A DNA stretch of 64,000 bases from Algoriphagus sp. (lineage in GTDB: Bacteria; Bacteroidota; Bacteroidia; Cytophagales; Cyclobacteriaceae): NCBI RefSeq assembly GCF_013373065.1, contig NZ_JABXIN010000003.1, positions 124,001 through 188,000 on the forward strand. The letters are read 5' to 3'. The translations under genes were made by a program, and so were the position numbers. The notes beneath the pieces are model-generated. The model saw only the letters and a program-made list of their open reading frames with translations, had not been told where the DNA came from and did not search any database. Below, one piece after another: positions 16,703 to 25,831 of the stretch; position 1 is the first letter of the stretch, and each line of letters starts with the position of its first letter.

Positions 16703-19138
16703 CTAGTTTAAGGTAATGGTTTCTGGTTCATCAGGAATTCGAAGTTCGACTTTGATTTGGGCATTTTCTCCACCATTTTGAAAAGCACAGTCAATACTAA
16801 TCGTCTGGTTTCCTGGATTAAGTTTAAAAGTGCGGGGATCAATTTTAACCGTTCTTTTGATATTTAAATTTTGATCCAAAACTGTCCCAAACTCGCCCCC
16901 TTCATACCGAAGAGATTCTCCCTTTTGGAGTGAAACAGGAAGGGTGAAAGTTTTGCTGTTATTTAATTCCAAAACGATATCCGAAACCTGAGCGTCATCA
17001 GCATTCAAAATAAAGTGAAGGACAGTCTCGCCGACAGGGTTTGTAAATTGATGGGAGGTGAAAAGCGGTTCTCCAGGTTGCCGTATTTTGGATTGATGAT
17101 TGAATCTAGATGTATGTATCTGAGATAAGTTCCAGCTATTTTCTCCAATTGATTCCAGATGAAACTCATTTTGAATGTCTTTCATCCGTTCTTTTTGTGC
17201 TTCGCTAAATGCTTCTGCCATTCGTAGCTTTTCCCAATCTCCAATGAGCTGAAAAATTTGATCTGCTTGGCCATTGGCTTGAAGGGCTTCCTCTCGAACC
17301 ACAAAGGCGTAGCCTGCATCGAAGGCAGCAGATCTTGCCAACATCCATTCTACATCTTCGACCGTAGTATTGGGACGCATGCTAAACCAACCCAACATTC
17401 CCGGCATTAGATTTCGCTGGAAATAAGCTTGATTTTTTAGGCGATATTCTGTTTGACTCTCCCGGAAGCCTGCGTACCAAGGTTCCCCCCAATTCATCCG
17501 GGAATAAATATGCCAAAAGTAATGAGTGGTTCGGCTAGCATCGATAACCATATGAGATTTGACTTCTTCCGAAAGATTATTCCACCAAGTCGTGGTGAAA
17601 AGGATTTCTCCATAGTTTCCCATCCCTGTCGAGCGGTTTCCTTCCAATCCATCAAAAGAAATCTGCCGAAGTCCCGAGGAATTATATAAATCCGCAAGTT
17701 TTTTAGCCATTTCAATGCTGAGTTCTGGATTGGTGAGAAAAACTTTGTAGGCATGGTCGGCCAGCTTGCTGACCTGATCTCTTTTCATGTGAGAAGCTTT
17801 CTCTGTTCCCCAAGCTCCCCGTTCACAATCCAATAATTTCCAAGGAGATGATTCAGATACCGAACCATAGCGAATGAGCTCTTTTCCGATTTTAACGGTT
17901 TTCAGGTGGTTGTTTTGGTATTGATTAAAAAAGTCCGACGATTCGATTGGGATTTCTGTTTGTTCGGAATCAATAGATGCTGCTAATTCGGAATAACCGA
18001 CGACACCCAATCGATCATCCGGAACAGGTGTGACGTAGGGATCATTGGTGGTAATAAAATTCGATAGGGTATGAACTCCGACATGGATTCCTTCTTTTTC
18101 TGCTTTATCGATACAGGCTTTCAAACTTTCCCATCCATTAGGAAAACTGGTGGGGTCTAGCTCAAAATGGCCCCAATTTTTAAATGGCCCATCATGATAT
18201 AAATAATTTAGCCCAGCTTTCTGGACCAAAGAGATCGCTTTATCGATCGTTTTTTCTGAGAAATTATAAATCAAATAAGCTGAAGATGCACTTTTTGATG
18301 TTTTACCCCATTCCCCATCAATTATCGGGTGAGGAAGGGATTCTTCCACTTCAATGATGCCGATGGTTTCTAAAGTATTTTCGCTTGGACTCCCAAATAG
18401 AGCTATTTTGGAGCCTATTATTCCACTGTCTTCAAAAGTGGGCGATAGGAAATGCTCATGATTCAGGTTTTCGACAATTCTTTCAGAGTTCCGGTTACGG
18501 ACATAGGCCTGTAGCGTACTTCCAAAGTCCTCCGGTTTGGCCGCTTCTACTCGGTAGAGGACCATCCTTTTTCCTTTTTCATCTAAATCTGAATAGTCTT
18601 CCTGCTCAAAAATATCTATCTCTGGCGTGGTGTCATTATCCCGCCAAGGATAACCTCCAAGCGTTTTGGGATTTAAGGATTGGATTCCAATTGCAAACAC
18701 CTGATCCCGTACCACACCAATAGTTTCGCCGATGATCTGATCAATACTTGTAGGAATAGGCCCCCAAGCAAGCCATTCGATTTGATCAGAACCGTTGGCT
18801 TCTACTACTTCAAAGGTGATGTGGGAGGTTTTTTGCTCTACTTGGATTGTGATTTGGGTATCATTTTGAAAATCAAAAACCAATCGGTCATTATTCCAAC
18901 GTACTGCTTGAGGTTGAATAATGCCTTGCTCTGTTTTCAATTGGATCAAGCTTGATTTTTGGCCTGAAGGAAGATAGTCTTTTTGGGTTTGAGGATTTGT
19001 TAGACCCCTTAATTCACCCTTTGAACCGATTTTAATTACTAAGTTTTCCGAGCGAAGTTGAATGTTTGATTCTTGATCACGACAAGCACTCAGAAAGATT
19101 AAAGACATCAAAACGGCAAGGCGGAGTTTAAAAGGCAT
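16703..19138 (-). CDS. large lipoprotein, probable unassigned glycoside hydrolase
   Basis: An 811-residue protein with lipobox Cys19 (LIFLSAC). I cannot place it in a named CAZy family. The N-terminal 270 residues look like a beta-sandwich of the kind that precedes alpha-galactosidase-like barrels; the middle shows alternating strand/helix units (NYLYHDGPFKNWGHFELDP, GIHVGVHTLSNF, QISFDGLEG around Asp496, GEPWYAGFRESQ), and a C-terminal beta domain closes it. Asp496 sits at the end of a strand in a position fitting a clan GH-D-like nucleophile. It lies between sulfatase and HAD/esterase genes in a fucose catabolic locus, so a secreted exo-acting glycosidase on a sulfated fucoside is a reasonable inference, not a demonstrated one. 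Confidence 0.7.
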   Translation of the reverse strand: MPFKLRLAVLMSLIFLSACRDQESNIQLRSENLVIKIGSKGELRGLTNPQTQKDYLPSGQKSSLIQLKTEQGIIQPQAVRWNNDRLVFDFQNDTQITIQVEQKTSHITFEVVEANGSDQIEWLAWGPIPTSIDQIIGETIGVVRDQVFAIGIQSLNPKTLGGYPWRDNDTTPEIDIFEQEDYSDLDEKGKRMVLYRVEAAKPEDFGSTLQAYVRNRNSERIVENLNHEHFLSPTFEDSGIIGSKIALFGSPSENTLETIGIIEVEESLPHPIIDGEWGKTSKSASSAYLIYNFSEKTIDKAISLVQKAGLNYLYHDGPFKNWGHFELDPTSFPNGWESLKACIDKAEKEGIHVGVHTLSNFITTNDPYVTPVPDDRLGVVGYSELAASIDSEQTEIPIESSDFFNQYQNNHLKTVKIGKELIRYGSVSESSPWKLLDCERGAWGTEKASHMKRDQVSKLADHAYKVFLTNPELSIEMAKKLADLYNSSGLRQISFDGLEGNRSTGMGNYGEILFTTTWWNNLSEEVKSHMVIDASRTTHYFWHIYSRMNWGEPWYAGFRESQTEYRLKNQAYFQRNLMPGMLGWFSMRPNTTVEDVEWMLARSAAFDAGYAFVVREEALQANGQADQIFQLIGDWEKLRMAEAFSEAQKERMKDIQNEFHLESIGENSWNLSQIHTSRFNHQSKIRQPGEPLFTSHQFTNPVGETVLHFILNADDAQVSDIVLELNNSKTFTLPVSLQKGESLRYEGGEFGTVLDQNLNIKRTVKIDPRTFKLNPGNQTISIDCAFQNGGENAQIKVELRIPDEPETITLN

Positions 19139-19271
19139 AGTTGCTGGGTTTATGGATAACTTGGTTCAATTCTGATCCTTTTTAAGGAGAGAATAGAATC
19201 CAAAGGCTTTTAAAAATTAGAGAATTTTTAGGATAATCTCTTAAAAATCAATTTGGGCGAAACTGATTCAA

Positions 19272-19964
19272 TCACATTTTTCGAATCAATGCTGCGGCAA
19301 GCTGGATATTTTCCACGGAAGCGAATCGTTCATGTTTGACCTCATGATGAACCTGCTCATGGATCCATGTGGTATGGAAAGGAATATGAATAGCATGCCC
19401 GCCCAATTCCAAAACAGGTAAAATGTCTGATTTAAGACTATTGCCGAGCATCACAAAATGCTGTGGATCTACATCTAAATGACGGATAAGTTTTTCAAAA
19501 TCCTCCACTCGCTTCTCACTCATGATTTCAATATGGTGGAAGTATTTTTCCAAACCTGATTTCCGAAGTTTTCGCTCTTGATCCACCAAATCCCCTTTCG
19601 TGGCTAAGACCATGCGGTAATCTCCATTTAGGTTTTGTAGCACTTCTTCCACTCCAGGAAGTAAATCCACTGGCTTTTCAAGCATTTCCTGTCCTATTTG
19701 AATGACTTTTTCAACAAGTGATATGGGCATCTGCTGATTGGATATGCGCATGGCGGTTTCAATCATGGAGAGCATGAAGCCTTTAATTCCGTAGCCATAA
19801 AGCGTAAGATTACTGATTTCCGTGTGGTATAATTCCTTGAGAATGGAATGAACGGGCATAAAATCTTCCAGTAAGGAGCAAAATTTCTCTTCTGCCTCCC
19901 GAAAGAAAGGTTCGTTAACCCAAAGGGTGTCATCTGCGTCAAAGGCAATTACCTGAATAGCCAT
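19272..19964 (-). CDS. HAD-family hydrolase
   Basis: A 230-residue cytoplasmic protein of the haloacid dehalogenase superfamily, subfamily I type. Motif I is FDADDTLW (Asp9 nucleophile, Asp11 acid/base), motif II is the Thr in MVLATKGD, and motif III/IV is Lys plus VMLGNSLKSDILP. It has the helical cap of subclass IA between motifs I and II. Likely a phosphatase, or a haloacid dehalogenase-like enzyme, for a small metabolite. Its ATG overlaps the stop of the upstream esterase by one base, so it is part of the fucose locus transcript. Which phosphate ester, if any, is needed in a non-phosphorylative pathway is unclear. Confidence 0.87.
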   Translation of the reverse strand: MAIQVIAFDADDTLWVNEPFFREAEEKFCSLLEDFMPVHSILKELYHTEISNLTLYGYGIKGFMLSMIETAMRISNQQMPISLVEKVIQIGQEMLEKPVDLLPGVEEVLQNLNGDYRMVLATKGDLVDQERKLRKSGLEKYFHHIEIMSEKRVEDFEKLIRHLDVDPQHFVMLGNSLKSDILPVLELGGHAIHIPFHTTWIHEQVHHEVKHERFASVENIQLAAALIRKM

Positions 19965-20878
19965 TAGTCTAAGTTTTTGATCCAGTCAAAAAGCACATTT
20001 CTCCAATTTTCTACCGCTCCACGATTCATTCCAAAAGCAAAACCATGGCCTCCTTTAGGGTAGATATGTAAGGATGCTTTTACTCCATGTGCGTGAAGGG
20101 CTTGATAGTAGAGGGTACTGTTTTCTAAAGGAACTGCAGTGTCATCTTGCGCATGAACCAAAAATGTGGGTGGAGTATGTTCATTCACATTTAATTCATT
20201 GGAAAACCGGGTAACTAATTCAGGAGATGGGTTTTCCCCAAGAAGATTTTTTTTCGAACCTCCATGGGTAAATCGATCATTGAAGGTGATGACTGGGTAG
20301 ACCAAGATAGAGAAATCCGGTCTTGCTGATAATTGATCTATGGAATCCATTTCCCGGTCAACAGCGTGTTCATATTGGGTGCTTAGTGTCGAGGCAAGAT
20401 GCCCGCCAGCGGAAAAACCCATGATGCCAACTTTTTCGGGATCAATGCTCCACTCATTTGCATGATGACGAACCAAGCGAATAGCCCGTTGTGCATCAAG
20501 CAAAGGTACCTCTTTGGGATCGGTCAAGGATTTAGAAATAGGAAGCCTGTATTTTACTACGATCCCTGCGATTCCTTGGGAATTAAGCCATTTGGCAAAA
20601 TCAGTCCCTTCCCAATCATAGGCCAAGATGCCATAACCTCCTCCTGGAAAAATCAAAACTGCCTCTCCTGTGGCAATTTGTTTCGTAGGAAGATACACTT
20701 CGATGCTTGGATTTTGAATATTGGAAATGCGAAGAATACCCTCTTGAACAGCTTCCTCTTGAAGTTCCATTTCTTCTTGCAAGGGTGGAGTTCCTTCCCA
20801 TAATGGGATTAAAAAGTTTTGGGAAAAGCCTGTTTGAACTATCAAAAATAGAGTGAATAGGATAAAATTACGTTTCAT
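19964..20878 (-). CDS. secreted alpha/beta-hydrolase, probable carbohydrate esterase
   Basis: Taking the ATG at 20878 gives 304 residues with a signal peptide (MKRNFILFTLFLIVQTGFSQ); the longer reading from 20911 would run into the mutarotase gene. The fold is that of acetyl-xylan-esterase-like hydrolases: oxyanion strand IFPGGGYGILAYDWEG, nucleophile Ser156 in GFSAGGH, Asp in HAQDDTAVP and His in PKGGHGFAFG. Such enzymes remove acetyl or other acyl groups from sugars. In this locus a likely substrate is an acetylated sulfated fucan, which is inference. It sits 10 bp downstream of the fucose mutarotase. Confidence 0.85.
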   Translation of the reverse strand: MKRNFILFTLFLIVQTGFSQNFLIPLWEGTPPLQEEMELQEEAVQEGILRISNIQNPSIEVYLPTKQIATGEAVLIFPGGGYGILAYDWEGTDFAKWLNSQGIAGIVVKYRLPISKSLTDPKEVPLLDAQRAIRLVRHHANEWSIDPEKVGIMGFSAGGHLASTLSTQYEHAVDREMDSIDQLSARPDFSILVYPVITFNDRFTHGGSKKNLLGENPSPELVTRFSNELNVNEHTPPTFLVHAQDDTAVPLENSTLYYQALHAHGVKASLHIYPKGGHGFAFGMNRGAVENWRNVLFDWIKNLD

Positions 20879-20888
20879 AATCAAATTG

Positions 20889-21230
20889 CTATTTATTGAA
20901 TTTAAAATCAAAGATCTGTTCCGTTAAGGCCCAACGCCAGTTGGGTGGAGTACCCGGGAGATTAGTTTGATATTGTCCGACGAAAGCCTCCCATTCCTGA
21001 ACTTTTGGGTTGGCGTTATCCAAACGGGCTTTTTTTTCAAAGCTGAATTCTTCTTCTGTTTTCATGATCATTACGAGGCGGTTTTGCCAGCGGTAAATTT
21101 CCATTTCAAGAATTCCTGCCACCCGGATACTTTTCAGGATCTCAGGAGAAACTGCTTGATGACAAGCTACATAGGCTTTAATGGCTTCCGGCTCATTTTT
21201 TAAATCACAGATTAATACAAAGGTCTTCAT
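20889..21230 (-). CDS. L-fucose/L-rhamnose mutarotase family protein
   Basis: A 113-residue cytoplasmic protein of the RhaM/FucU-like 'L-rhamnose mutarotase' (DUF718) family: FVLICDLKNEPEAIKAYVA, the conserved His24 next to the pivot helix (ACHQAVSPEILKS), GILEMEIYRW and the C-terminal PGTPPNWRW. It interconverts alpha and beta anomers of a 6-deoxy-sugar. Being four bases after fucP and in the same transcript as L-fucose dehydrogenase, its substrate is most likely L-fucose, supplying the anomer used by the dehydrogenase. Confidence 0.9.
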   Translation of the reverse strand: MKTFVLICDLKNEPEAIKAYVACHQAVSPEILKSIRVAGILEMEIYRWQNRLVMIMKTEEEFSFEKKARLDNANPKVQEWEAFVGQYQTNLPGTPPNWRWALTEQIFDFKFNK

Positions 21231-21234
21231 GTGT

Positions 21235-22548
21235 TTAAATCGGGTTTACTTTTCTTACTCGAACTGCAAAAAGAAGTACCATTACGAAACACAGAAGAGG
21301 AAGTATAAAGGAGAATCGGACTTCGGAAACGCCTAAAATTTCGATATCGGTATATCCGGCTCCTCCCCAGTCTAGAATCATTCCTTGCAAGGTGGGCATG
21401 ATCGCTCCTCCGACAATAGCCATCACCAAGAAAGCAGCTGCAAATTTTGAGTCTTCCCCAAGCCCTTCCAGTGCAATGCCGTAAATAGTTGGGAACATCA
21501 ATGACATGGCAAAACTTATTCCTACCAAGCTATAAAGTCCTGTCAAACCCGGAAGAGAAATAGCCCCAAAAGTGAAACTTATTGCCAAAATGGAGAAAGC
21601 TGCCAATAGTTTTGGACCAGAAATAAAGCGGAGTAGGAAAGTACAAACCCATCTTCCCAGAAGGAAAACAATCAGGGCTGAATAGCCATAATTCACGGCG
21701 GAGGCATTATCAATTCCCAGAGCTTCCGCATATTGATAGATGTATGTCCAGACCATGATTTGGGCACCTACATAAAACATCTGGGCGAGTGTCCCCTCCA
21801 CAAAATTCCGGTTGGAGAAAAGCCTACCCATGGTTGGCCAAAAATCAATTTTCCCGGAGCTGTCTTTGGTTTCAGGCATTTTTACCAAGGCAATCAATAC
21901 GAGAATTCCGAGTACGACCAATCCTAACATTACATATGGGTTCCGAATAACCATCAAATCATTTGTCCGAATGACTGCTTTGGCTGATTCTTCCAAAGTT
22001 TCATAGAGAATGATCCCATTTTCATCGGTGGCATTTGATTGCAAAGCGTTGAGAATAAATTGTTTTGCAACAAAAAGACCTGCTAAAGCCCCCATAGGAT
22101 TAAATGCTTGGGCTAAATTCAGTCGCTGTGTCGCTGTTTCCTCCGGTCCCATGGAGAGGATGTAGGGATTCGCGGTGGTTTCCAAAAATGCCAAACCAAA
22201 GGTGAGGATGTATAAGGATGCCAAGAAAAAGCCATAACTCTCCCAAGATGCCGCTGGATAAAAAAGTAAAGCTCCGAATGCATAGAGTCCCAATCCTAAC
22301 AAGACACCTGTTTTGTATGAATATTTTTTGATGAAAAATGCTGCTGGCAATGCCATCGTAAAGTAACCACCATAAAATGCCAACTGTACCCAGGAGGCCT
22401 GCACATTATTCAGCTCCAAAACCCGCTTGAAGGCAGCCACCATCGGATTGGTAATGTCATTAGCAAAACCCCAAAGTGCAAAGAGAGAAGTAATTAAAAT
22501 AAAGGGAATAAGTAGCTGCTTGGGAACAAGTGGGGCTTTGGGTTTCAT
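21235..22548 (-). CDS. fucP: L-fucose:H+ symporter, FucP
   Basis: A 437-residue, 12-helix major facilitator protein. It carries the FucP marks LWGFANDITNPMV (acidic residue Asp31, equivalent in place to E. coli Asp46), GLAFLETTANPYIL with the conserved Glu, and the central loop region between helices 6 and 7. Length matches the E. coli protein (438). It imports L-fucose across the inner membrane with protons. The start overlaps the upstream dehydrogenase stop by four bases, and the mutarotase follows, so transport and the first oxidation step are co-expressed. Related transporters for other sugars exist, but the surrounding enzymes favour fucose. Confidence 0.92.
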   Translation of the reverse strand: MKPKAPLVPKQLLIPFILITSLFALWGFANDITNPMVAAFKRVLELNNVQASWVQLAFYGGYFTMALPAAFFIKKYSYKTGVLLGLGLYAFGALLFYPAASWESYGFFLASLYILTFGLAFLETTANPYILSMGPEETATQRLNLAQAFNPMGALAGLFVAKQFILNALQSNATDENGIILYETLEESAKAVIRTNDLMVIRNPYVMLGLVVLGILVLIALVKMPETKDSSGKIDFWPTMGRLFSNRNFVEGTLAQMFYVGAQIMVWTYIYQYAEALGIDNASAVNYGYSALIVFLLGRWVCTFLLRFISGPKLLAAFSILAISFTFGAISLPGLTGLYSLVGISFAMSLMFPTIYGIALEGLGEDSKFAAAFLVMAIVGGAIMPTLQGMILDWGGAGYTDIEILGVSEVRFSFILPLLCFVMVLLFAVRVRKVNPI

Positions 22549-23312
22549 AGGGCACGGTCAAGATGGGTATAGCCACCGTCTACAAATAGATGTTGTCCGG
22601 TGATGTGGGAGGCTTTTTCAGACAGTAGAAAAACTACCATTGCTGCAATTTCTTCGGGTTGGGTCATTCGTTTTCCCAAAGGGATTCGATCTGTGATTTC
22701 TTTCAGTTTAGTCTCAGGATTAGGAAAACTTTCCAACCAATTTTTATACAAAGGGGTCATTACTTCGGCTGGAACCACAGCATTGACACGAATTTTATAG
22801 GGTAGGAGCTCGGCAGCCCATTCACGAGTTAGTGCTAATTGGGCACCTTTTGCAGCGACATAGCCCGAAGTGCCTCCTTGTCCTGTAATGGCTGTTTTTG
22901 AGGAAATATTGACAATACTCCCTTTTGTCGTTTTCAGATAGGGGAGTGCAAAATGTGCCAAATTGTAGTAATGAAGCAGGTTTTTAGAAACTGAGTTTGC
23001 GAACTCCGCTGGCGTCCCATTTTCCAGCCCTATCCCGTCATTTGCTCCTGCATTATTGACCACTCCATAAATCTTTCCAAACTTTTCAATGGCAATGTCA
23101 ATAGCTTGCTTGGCATGAATTTCCGCTGTCAATCGCTGCTGAATATGAAGCGCTTTTCCTTTCGAAAGCTCAACAAATTGACCTCCTTCAGGAGAGAGGT
23201 CGACTATCACTGGAATCGCCCCTTCTTCGATAAGCATATTGGAAATGGCTGCTCCGATTCCTTTTGCTCCGCCAGAGATTATAATTACCTGCTCTTGTAG
23301 CTTTAGATTCAT
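22545..23312 (-). CDS. L-fucose dehydrogenase (SDR family)
   Basis: A 255-residue classical short-chain dehydrogenase: nucleotide loop GGAKGIGAA, NNAG, catalytic Ser in NISSKTAITGQG and the YVAAK pair. The C-terminal half, with VPAEVMTPLYKNWL, IPLGKRM and the ending DGGYTHLDRAL, closely matches bacterial L-fucose dehydrogenases as I remember them. It oxidises L-fucose to L-fucono-1,5-lactone with NAD(P)+, the first step of the non-phosphorylative route. It lies between fucP and the lactonase gene, which supports the assignment. Confidence 0.85.
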   Translation of the reverse strand: MNLKLQEQVIIISGGAKGIGAAISNMLIEEGAIPVIVDLSPEGGQFVELSKGKALHIQQRLTAEIHAKQAIDIAIEKFGKIYGVVNNAGANDGIGLENGTPAEFANSVSKNLLHYYNLAHFALPYLKTTKGSIVNISSKTAITGQGGTSGYVAAKGAQLALTREWAAELLPYKIRVNAVVPAEVMTPLYKNWLESFPNPETKLKEITDRIPLGKRMTQPEEIAAMVVFLLSEKASHITGQHLFVDGGYTHLDRAL

Positions 23313-23323
23313 AGGATTTTGAA

Positions 23324-24151
23324 TTAGGTGATTCCGTAGAATTTTGAAGAGGTTAATCCCATGATTTGGCTTTTCTCATGAGCTGAAAGTGTATCCGTAA
23401 ACTCTTCTACTAGCCCCGAAATTTGTTCATAGGATCCTGCCAGCAAGCAAACAGGCCAGTCACTTCCGAACATCAAACGATCAGGGCCGAATAGTTCAAG
23501 CGCAATTTCCAAAAAGGGTAGAAGTTGTTCCCGATTCCAATTTTTCCAATCTGCTTCAGTGACCATTCCAGAAACTTTAGCGAAAACGTAATCCCGCTCT
23601 GCGATAGGTAGCATTGCTTTTTTCCACTCTTTCCATTCCCCATTCTTGATGTAAGGTTTTGCCAAATGGTCGATAACAAAAGCATGCCCCTCACATTGTT
23701 TGACTACTTTCAATACGGCCTTCAAATGGGTTGGGAATACCAAAATATCATAGGTAAAACCGTAGGAATGCAAGAGTTTTAGTCCTTGGATAAAATCCTC
23801 TCGCAGCATGTATCTTGGATCTTTGTCTTGTAATATTTCCCGAAAGCCCTTGAGCTTGCGCGATTGACTGAAATCCTCCAGGGTTTTGCTTAAATCTGGA
23901 GAACCCAAATCGGCCCATCCGACTACCGCTTTGATCCAATCATTTTCTTCTGCCAAATCCAGTAGAAATTCTGTTTCTCTAAGGCTTTCTTCTGCCTGTA
24001 CAGCAACGCACCCATCCATCTTGGATTCTTCCAAAATAGGTTTTAAATCCCCGGGCAAAAAATCCCGACGGATGGATTTCATACGCTCATCTATCCAATC
24101 GTGACGTTTTGGATCATATTTCCAAAAGTGCTGATGGGCGTCAATTCTCAT
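23324..24151 (-). CDS. L-fuconolactonase, amidohydrolase family
   Basis: A 275-residue amidohydrolase_2 (COG3618) protein. Metal-site residues appear in RIDAHQHFW at the N terminus, VIDHLAKP in the middle and GSDWPV near residue 220. Members of this group hydrolyse sugar lactones such as L-fucono-1,5-lactone or L-rhamnono-lactone to the acid. Placement between the L-fucose dehydrogenase and the fumarylacetoacetase-fold hydrolase, whose 3' end it overlaps by four bases, points to L-fuconolactone. Confidence 0.88.
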   Translation of the reverse strand: MRIDAHQHFWKYDPKRHDWIDERMKSIRRDFLPGDLKPILEESKMDGCVAVQAEESLRETEFLLDLAEENDWIKAVVGWADLGSPDLSKTLEDFSQSRKLKGFREILQDKDPRYMLREDFIQGLKLLHSYGFTYDILVFPTHLKAVLKVVKQCEGHAFVIDHLAKPYIKNGEWKEWKKAMLPIAERDYVFAKVSGMVTEADWKNWNREQLLPFLEIALELFGPDRLMFGSDWPVCLLAGSYEQISGLVEEFTDTLSAHEKSQIMGLTSSKFYGIT

Positions 24152-25011
24152 GCCTCAGGATCATTCATTGCCACCTGTCTGGAGGATCCCAATCCTTCAA
24201 TTCCCAATTCCACCACGTCTCCATGTTCTAAGTAGCGAGGTTCAGGTTTGAGTCCCATACCTACTCCAGAAGGGGTTCCTGTAGAAATTACGTCTCCAGG
24301 AAGGAGCGTCATGTATTGACTGATATGTGAGATGACTGTAGGAATGTCAAAAATCAAGTCGGATGTATGGCTGTCTTGGAGTATTTTTCCATTGAGCTTT
24401 AGCCAAAGCCTTAGATTGTGGGGGTCTTCAATTTCATCTGTGGTTACCAAATAAGGACCAATTGGAGCAAAATTATCTGCACTTTTTCCTTTTACCCATT
24501 GTCCACCATGTCGAAGTTGAAAATCCCGTTCACTGACATCATTGTGAACAGTATATCCAGCTACATAATCCATTGCATCTTCAACAGATACATATTTGGC
24601 ACGTTTTCCGATGACCACGGCTAATTCTACTTCCCAATCCGTTTGCTTGGAATTTTTTGGGATGAAAATAGGATCATATGGACCGCACAAAGAAGAGGTG
24701 GCTTTCATGAAAATGATGGGAACTTCAGGCACTTGCATCCCCGCTTCTTCTGCATGTTTTCGATAATTGAGACCAATACAAATAATTTTCGATGGTCTGG
24801 CAATTGGGGATCCTATCCGTGCATTTTTAGGAACTTCAGCTAAGGAATCCTGATGATCAACCAACCAATGTTTCAAACGATAGAGGCCTTCATTCGCAAA
24901 AAATGATTCGTTCCAATCTTCCCCAAAGGATGAACAATCTAAGTTTCTTCCATCTAGAGTTTGTATTCCAGGTTTTTCCTGTCCTTTTGGGCCAAAGCGA
25001 AATAGTTTCAT
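24148..25011 (-). CDS. fumarylacetoacetase-fold hydrolase, likely 2,4-diketo-3-deoxy-L-fuconate hydrolase
   Basis: A 287-residue protein of the FAH family: CIGLNYRKHAEEAG, the metal-binding Glu residues in TDWEVELAVVIGK, and STGTPSGVGMG close to the C terminus. In the non-phosphorylative fucose pathway this fold cleaves 2,4-diketo-3-deoxy-L-fuconate to pyruvate and L-lactate. Related enzymes act on other beta-diketo acids, so the substrate is assigned from its neighbours: lactonase (4-bp overlap) and the deoxy-fuconate dehydrogenase upstream. Confidence 0.88.
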   Translation of the reverse strand: MKLFRFGPKGQEKPGIQTLDGRNLDCSSFGEDWNESFFANEGLYRLKHWLVDHQDSLAEVPKNARIGSPIARPSKIICIGLNYRKHAEEAGMQVPEVPIIFMKATSSLCGPYDPIFIPKNSKQTDWEVELAVVIGKRAKYVSVEDAMDYVAGYTVHNDVSERDFQLRHGGQWVKGKSADNFAPIGPYLVTTDEIEDPHNLRLWLKLNGKILQDSHTSDLIFDIPTVISHISQYMTLLPGDVISTGTPSGVGMGLKPEPRYLEHGDVVELGIEGLGSSRQVAMNDPEA

Positions 25012-25048
25012 GACAAATAGCTGTGAGATTATTGGGTTTGAGTTGAAT

Positions 25049-25807
25049 TTACATTTTTAAGTGAAGGAAACCTCCATCAATATTATAATTGGCTCCTGTG
25101 ATAAATCCACTGGCATCAGAACTTATAAAATAGGCTAGTTCGGCGATTTCTTCCGGAGATGCCATACGTCCTATCGGTTGCGTGGCGGCCAGTTTTTCAA
25201 ACATATCCTTCTCTTGTCCAGGGTAATTTTTTGCCAAAAAATCATCCACAAACGGTGTGTGAACCCTTCCGGGAGATAGGCAGTTGCATCGAATTCCTTT
25301 GTCGACATAATCTCTGGCAATACTAAAAGTCATAGAAAGTGCAGCGCCTTTGGTCATGCTGTAAGCAAATCGATCAGGGAGGCCCATGGTGGCTGCTACC
25401 GAACACATATTTAGAATGGAACCACCACCATCCTGAATTAATTTGGGAAGAACGGCCTTAGTACAAATAAACATTCCTTTCACATTGACTTGGAAAAGCC
25501 TGTCAAAGTCTTCTTCTGAAGTGTTTTCAACCTTTCCGATATGGGAGATTCCTGCATTATTGATGAGTACATGGAATTTTCCGGGATGTCGTTGGACATG
25601 ATGGTTAACCGATTCAAAATCTGTCACATCAGCTTGCCAAAAGTTTACATTATGGCCTTTTTCCTGCTCCTCATGCATGACCTGTTCTCCAGCAGGAATA
25701 TTGGAGTCAATAAAGTAAACCTGGCTTCCTTCCCTTGCGAATTTCCGTACCATGGCTAGGCCAATACCACTTGCTCCACCGGTAATTAGAATGGATTTAT
25801 TTTTCAT
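25049..25807 (-). CDS. 2-keto-3-deoxy-L-fuconate dehydrogenase (SDR family)
   Basis: A 252-residue classical short-chain dehydrogenase: TGGASGIGLA, NNAGISHIG, catalytic Ser in NMCSVAATMG and the YSMTK pair, with a C-terminal NIDGGFLHLKM. The SPGRVHTPFVDDFL stretch and length match 2-keto-3-deoxy-L-fuconate 4-dehydrogenases. It makes the 2,4-diketo acid that the next gene product would cleave. It is the second SDR in the operon and is clearly different in sequence from the L-fucose dehydrogenase, so the two are not a recent duplication. Confidence 0.85.
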   Translation of the reverse strand: MKNKSILITGGASGIGLAMVRKFAREGSQVYFIDSNIPAGEQVMHEEQEKGHNVNFWQADVTDFESVNHHVQRHPGKFHVLINNAGISHIGKVENTSEEDFDRLFQVNVKGMFICTKAVLPKLIQDGGGSILNMCSVAATMGLPDRFAYSMTKGAALSMTFSIARDYVDKGIRCNCLSPGRVHTPFVDDFLAKNYPGQEKDMFEKLAATQPIGRMASPEEIAELAYFISSDASGFITGANYNIDGGFLHLKM

Positions 25808-25831
25808 AATTTAATACTAAAAGGTGAAGGG

